NCBI RefSeq assembly: GCF_003719295.1
Contig: NZ_RFLW01000001.1
Location: forward strand, 1,258,955-1,322,954
Direction: 5' to 3'
DNA: 64,000 bases
Source: Haliea alexandrii
Lineage (GTDB): Bacteria > Pseudomonadota > Gammaproteobacteria > Pseudomonadales > Halieaceae
Below are positions 61,248 to 64,000 of the stretch, in pieces. The notes beneath the pieces were generated by a model. That model was given only the letters and a program-made list of their open reading frames with translations, searched no databases and was not told the origin of the DNA. The number at the start of each line of letters is the position of its first letter. Position 1 is the first letter of the stretch. The position numbers were made by a program, and so were the translations under genes.

Positions 61248-61979
61248 ATGGACCGCGACGCAGCAGCATCGCTAGGTGCCTTGGCGAAATATTTTTCGCT
61301 GCACTCCTATGATCGCGGTAGTGAAGTGGCAGAGCTCAACGATCTCTACGCACTGCGCTACCAGATTTATTGCCTCGAATGCCACTTCCTGAATGCCGCC
61401 CGCTATCCCGATGGACTGGAAACGGATGCCTACGACGCGCGCTCAGCGCATTTTTCGGCCACCAATGCCGAAGGCGTTGTGGCTGGCACCGCGCGCCTCG
61501 TGATGCCGGTGCAAGGCGAGCCGCTGCCCTTTTTTGACCACTGCCCGCCATTCGCCGATTTTGAGCCACCGCCCGCCGCTGAATCCGGCGAGGTGTCCCG
61601 CCTTGCGGTAAAGCGTGAGTACCGGCGCCGTGCGGGTGACAGCCTGTGGGGCATCAACGAGACGCACCTCAAGGGCCCCGATGCGGCAGATGAGTCGCCG
61701 CGCGGTGAAAAGCGCGTCAATGCGCCATTGCTGGTGCTGGGCCTGTATCGTCAAATCTATCGCTTCAGCTGTGAGAACGGCATTCGCTATTGGTACGCAG
61801 CGATGGAGAAGGGGCTGGCGCGGGTGCTGCGCATTTACGGTTTCGATTTCACCCCCATTGGCCCCGAAAGCGACTACTACGGCCCGGTGACCCCCTACCT
61901 CGGTGACCTGCGCAAGCTTGAAGCGGCATTGGAAGCTTCTAACCCGGCGCTGTTGTGGTGGTTCCGCAGCGGCCCCTGA
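61248..61979 (+). CDS. Second PEP-CTERM/exosortase-system acyltransferase
   Basis: 243 residues, paralogue of the upstream gene: LRYQIYCLECHFLNAARYPD, LETDAYDARSAHFSATN, VAGTARLVMPVQG and GEVSRLAVKREYRR line up with it. It has an insertion of about 25 residues after that motif (GDSLWGINETHLKGPDAAD) that the first copy lacks. I start at ATG 61248, with GGAGG eight bases upstream; the ATG at 61230 lies before this ribosome site. The two copies probably have different donors or acceptors. Confidence 0.9.
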   Translation: MDRDAAASLGALAKYFSLHSYDRGSEVAELNDLYALRYQIYCLECHFLNAARYPDGLETDAYDARSAHFSATNAEGVVAGTARLVMPVQGEPLPFFDHCPPFADFEPPPAAESGEVSRLAVKREYRRRAGDSLWGINETHLKGPDAADESPRGEKRVNAPLLVLGLYRQIYRFSCENGIRYWYAAMEKGLARVLRIYGFDFTPIGPESDYYGPVTPYLGDLRKLEAALEASNPALLWWFRSGP

Positions 61980-61998
61980 TGCACCTGCCAGAGCACGG

Positions 61999-63420
61999 AT
62001 GGTTTCCATGCAATCCCTGAACCGGCTCAAACGTCGCATGCTGTTGGCCATGCTGGAGCGGCAAACGCCGGAAAAGCTCCAGACCTTGGGGCGTAAGCGC
62101 TTGCCCGGGGTGTTTGCGCGGGCTGCGCGACACTCTGCCGCGTATCGCACGTTGCTGCAGGAAGCCGGTGTGGGTGCAGGGGCTGTACGCACGGGGGAGG
62201 AAGTGCTGGCGCAGGCTCCTATTCTCACAAAAGCTGACCTGTTCGAGCGCTTTCCGGTGCAACAGCTGCTGATCGACAATCTCTCCACGGCAGCCCTTGC
62301 AGGCGTACTCACCAGCTCCGGTCACGGCGGCAGCAACTTCGCCTTTGGCCTCAGCACCCGCCGGCAGCACCACCTGACCCCGGATGACATTGACCTTGGA
62401 CTGCAGCAGGCGTTTGGCATTGACCAGCGTTCCACGCTGCTGGTGAATTGCCTGCCCATGGGCGTGGTGTTTACCTCCAATGCGGTTTGTGTAGCGAATG
62501 TGAGCGTGCGCGAGGACATGGCGCTGGCTATTCTCGCCCAGGCGGGCCCCTTGTTTGACCAGGCCATACTCTGCACCGACCCGCTGTTCTGCAAGCGCCT
62601 GCTGGATTACGCGGCGGAACAGGGGTTTGACTGGTCGCAACTGCGCATGAACGTCATTCTCGGTGAAGAGATGTTCTCCGAGGACTACCGCAGTTATCTG
62701 GCGGCCGCCCTGTGTGTACCGCTGGATGAGCCCGAGGGCACTCTGATAGGCAGTTCCATGGGAGTGGGTGAACTGGGCCTGAACCTGTTCTTCGAGAATT
62801 CCGCCACCATTGCCCTGCGCCGTGCCTGGTACCGGCGCAACCCGGACGCCGTGTTGCCCTCTTATTTTTGCTTCAACCCGTTGCGCAGCTATGTGGAGAT
62901 TGTTGAGCCCGGGCCGGATGGGGTCGGCGATCTGGTGATCACCATGCTGGATCGCGAGGCGCCTGTGCCGATGATTCGTTATCGTACGGGGGATCGGGCC
63001 CGGTGGCTGACGGATGCAGACCGCGAACCCTTGAATGAAGGTGAGCGGGAGGCCCTTGCCGCGGTGCCATTCCCCATGCTGGCAATGCTGGGCCGGGCAC
63101 GCGACCAGGTGAATAACCATTGGCATGTCGACCATTTCAAGGCCTTGCTCTATCGGCAGCCCGTGCTCGCCGCTCAGCTGTCAGGGGCTTTTCGTGTATT
63201 GCCACTGGTCGACGGCCTGCGTCTTGATGTGCAGCTCGCGCAATCTGCCAGCCGCTCGCCAACGGCGGTGGGCGCGGACCTGGCGGCCTTGATTGCGGAG
63301 TCTGCTGCGCGCCGTGGTGTGCCGGCGCCGGAACTGTGCTGCTTCGCCTATGCCGAATTCCCCCACGGCATGGGGTTGGATTACGAACGCAAGTTTCGCT
63401 ATTTCCCGGGGCCGGGCTGA
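61999..63420 (+). CDS. Adenylate-forming enzyme (phenylacetate-CoA ligase / F390 synthetase-like)
   Basis: About 473 residues, ANL-type fold. Motifs: LTSSGHGGSNFAFGLS (P-loop-like), LLVNCLPMGVVFTSNAVC, VILGEEMFSEDYRSYL, LIGSSMGVGELGLNLFFE and MIRYRTGDRARWL. It probably activates an acid for the two acyltransferases upstream; the substrate is unknown. ATG 61999 and ATG 62008 are both possible; a longer frame to 61903 would overlap the acyltransferase. The permease gene follows directly. Confidence 0.82.
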   Translation: MVSMQSLNRLKRRMLLAMLERQTPEKLQTLGRKRLPGVFARAARHSAAYRTLLQEAGVGAGAVRTGEEVLAQAPILTKADLFERFPVQQLLIDNLSTAALAGVLTSSGHGGSNFAFGLSTRRQHHLTPDDIDLGLQQAFGIDQRSTLLVNCLPMGVVFTSNAVCVANVSVREDMALAILAQAGPLFDQAILCTDPLFCKRLLDYAAEQGFDWSQLRMNVILGEEMFSEDYRSYLAAALCVPLDEPEGTLIGSSMGVGELGLNLFFENSATIALRRAWYRRNPDAVLPSYFCFNPLRSYVEIVEPGPDGVGDLVITMLDREAPVPMIRYRTGDRARWLTDADREPLNEGEREALAAVPFPMLAMLGRARDQVNNHWHVDHFKALLYRQPVLAAQLSGAFRVLPLVDGLRLDVQLAQSASRSPTAVGADLAALIAESAARRGVPAPELCCFAYAEFPHGMGLDYERKFRYFPGPG

Positions 63421-64000
63421 GTGTCGGCGCTGCTGATGTCGCTGCTGCTGGCCTTGCGCAATTTGCGCCGCCAGTTCCGCCGCAGCCTCACTGCCTTGCT
63501 CTCCATCGGTTTTGGTGTGGCGGCCCTGCTGGTGGCCACGGGGTTCAACGCCGCCATGTTCGAAGAGTTTCGCGAGGCCACCATCCGCTCGCAGTTCGGC
63601 CACCTGCAGGTCACACGGCCGGGCTTTCAGGAGCGGGGCCGCAGTGACCCCTGGGCCTATATGCTGCCCGGCGAGATAGCGGTAGATTCTGCGCTCCTGC
63701 CGCCGGCGTCGACGGTATCGCCGCGCCTGTTATTGAACGGCCTCGTCAGTTTTGGTGAGCTCACGTTGCCGTTCATGAGTGAGGGGATAGACCCGGCGCG
63801 CGACATGCTGGATGACCGCTCCCTGCGTATTGAACAGGGACGCCGCCTGGCGGCTGGCGATCATCGCCATGTGGTGCTGGGGGAGGGACTGGCGCGGCAG
63901 CTGGAGGTGGCGCCGGGTGAGTCGGTGGTGCTCCTGGTCAACACACCCACGGGGCAGTTGGGTGCGGCTGAAGCTGAGGTAGCGGGCGTGTTCAGCTCCT
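63421..64000 (+). CDS. ABC transporter permease (FtsX/LolC-like), N-terminal part
   Basis: Open frame from GTG 63421, directly after the preceding stop, to the window end (193 codons). The first 45 residues are an amphipathic start and a membrane helix (LTALLSIGFGVAALLVATGF), then a MacB-like periplasmic domain (QFGHLQVTRPGFQERG, VVLGEGLARQLEVAPGESVV). This is the usual layout of lipoprotein- or lipid-related FtsX-family permeases. The ATPase partner should lie beyond the window. Co-transcribed with the acyltransferases, so it may export or extract their acylated product. Confidence 0.75.
   Translation, partial: MSALLMSLLLALRNLRRQFRRSLTALLSIGFGVAALLVATGFNAAMFEEFREATIRSQFGHLQVTRPGFQERGRSDPWAYMLPGEIAVDSALLPPASTVSPRLLLNGLVSFGELTLPFMSEGIDPARDMLDDRSLRIEQGRRLAAGDHRHVVLGEGLARQLEVAPGESVVLLVNTPTGQLGAAEAEVAGVFSS

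Noticed and set aside
61939-63135. 398-codon minus-strand frame opposite the adenylate-forming enzyme
   Set aside because: His/Gln/Arg-rich shadow; the plus-strand gene carries ANL motifs.

Overview
The window is one large exosortase-A (XrtA, EpsH) / PEP-CTERM exopolysaccharide locus. The set of families is diagnostic: an exosortase fused to EpsI, the PrsK/PrsR two-component pair, the exosortase-associated decarboxylase, ligase, hydrolase and amidotransferase genes, a PEP-CTERM protein and two exosortase-system acyltransferases. Gene content, the high GC of the core and the RpoN-type regulation suggest a marine or aquatic gammaproteobacterium, possibly Halieaceae-like. The taxon is an inference; there is no rRNA or other marker gene here.

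Layout. (1) 1-800: two small minus-strand genes, one running off the edge. (2) 0.8-5.2 kb, minus: initiating sugar-phosphate transferase, PLP decarboxylase and AMP-forming ligase. (3) 5.4-6.7 kb, plus: a secreted trypsin-like protease and a low-molecular-weight tyrosine phosphatase. (4) 6.7-13.6 kb, minus: a giant VanZ/heparinase fusion, then PrsR and PrsK. (5) 13.8-40.4 kb, plus: a nearly unbroken, translationally coupled string. It holds UDP-HexNAc epimerase and dehydrogenase, the export machine (ATPase, Wza-like lipoprotein, Wzz-like protein, tyrosine kinase, outer-membrane protein), UDP-GlcNAc 2-epimerase, deacetylases, FemAB, glycosyltransferases, exosortase, asparagine-synthase-like enzyme, adenylate-forming enzyme, a 27-codon microgene, a Wzy-like ligase/polymerase and a di-heme HzsA-like protein. 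(6) 40.4-59.1 kb, mostly minus and visibly more AT-rich: a variable block. It includes an ATP-grasp enzyme, a Mur-ligase/peptidyl-tRNA-hydrolase fusion, glycosyltransferases, methyltransferase, flippase, the two exosortase hydrolases, an acyl carrier protein, a glutaminase-less asparagine-synthetase homologue, a sulfotransferase and an ATP-grasp/tyrosine-phosphatase fusion. (7) 59.2-64 kb: the PEP-CTERM substrate gene behind a perfect sigma-54 promoter, then two acyltransferases, another adenylate-forming enzyme and the start of an ABC permease.

How it works together (inference from families): nucleotide sugars (probably including UDP-HexNAcA and UDP-ManNAc) are assembled on a lipid by the initiating transferase and the glycosyltransferases. 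The repeat is flipped by the Wzx-like protein, polymerised by the Wzy-like protein under control of the Wzz-like protein, kinase and phosphatase, and exported through the lipoprotein and outer-membrane protein. Deacetylases, methyl-, sulfo- and aminoacyl-type enzymes would decorate it. The exosortase processes PEP-CTERM proteins, whose expression PrsK/PrsR with RpoN would switch on.

The least explained parts are the Mur-ligase/Pth fusion beside a sugar-associated ATP-grasp enzyme, the ATP-grasp/LMW-phosphatase fusion, the ligase-decarboxylase-ACP set split between the two ends of the locus, and the di-heme HzsA-like protein.
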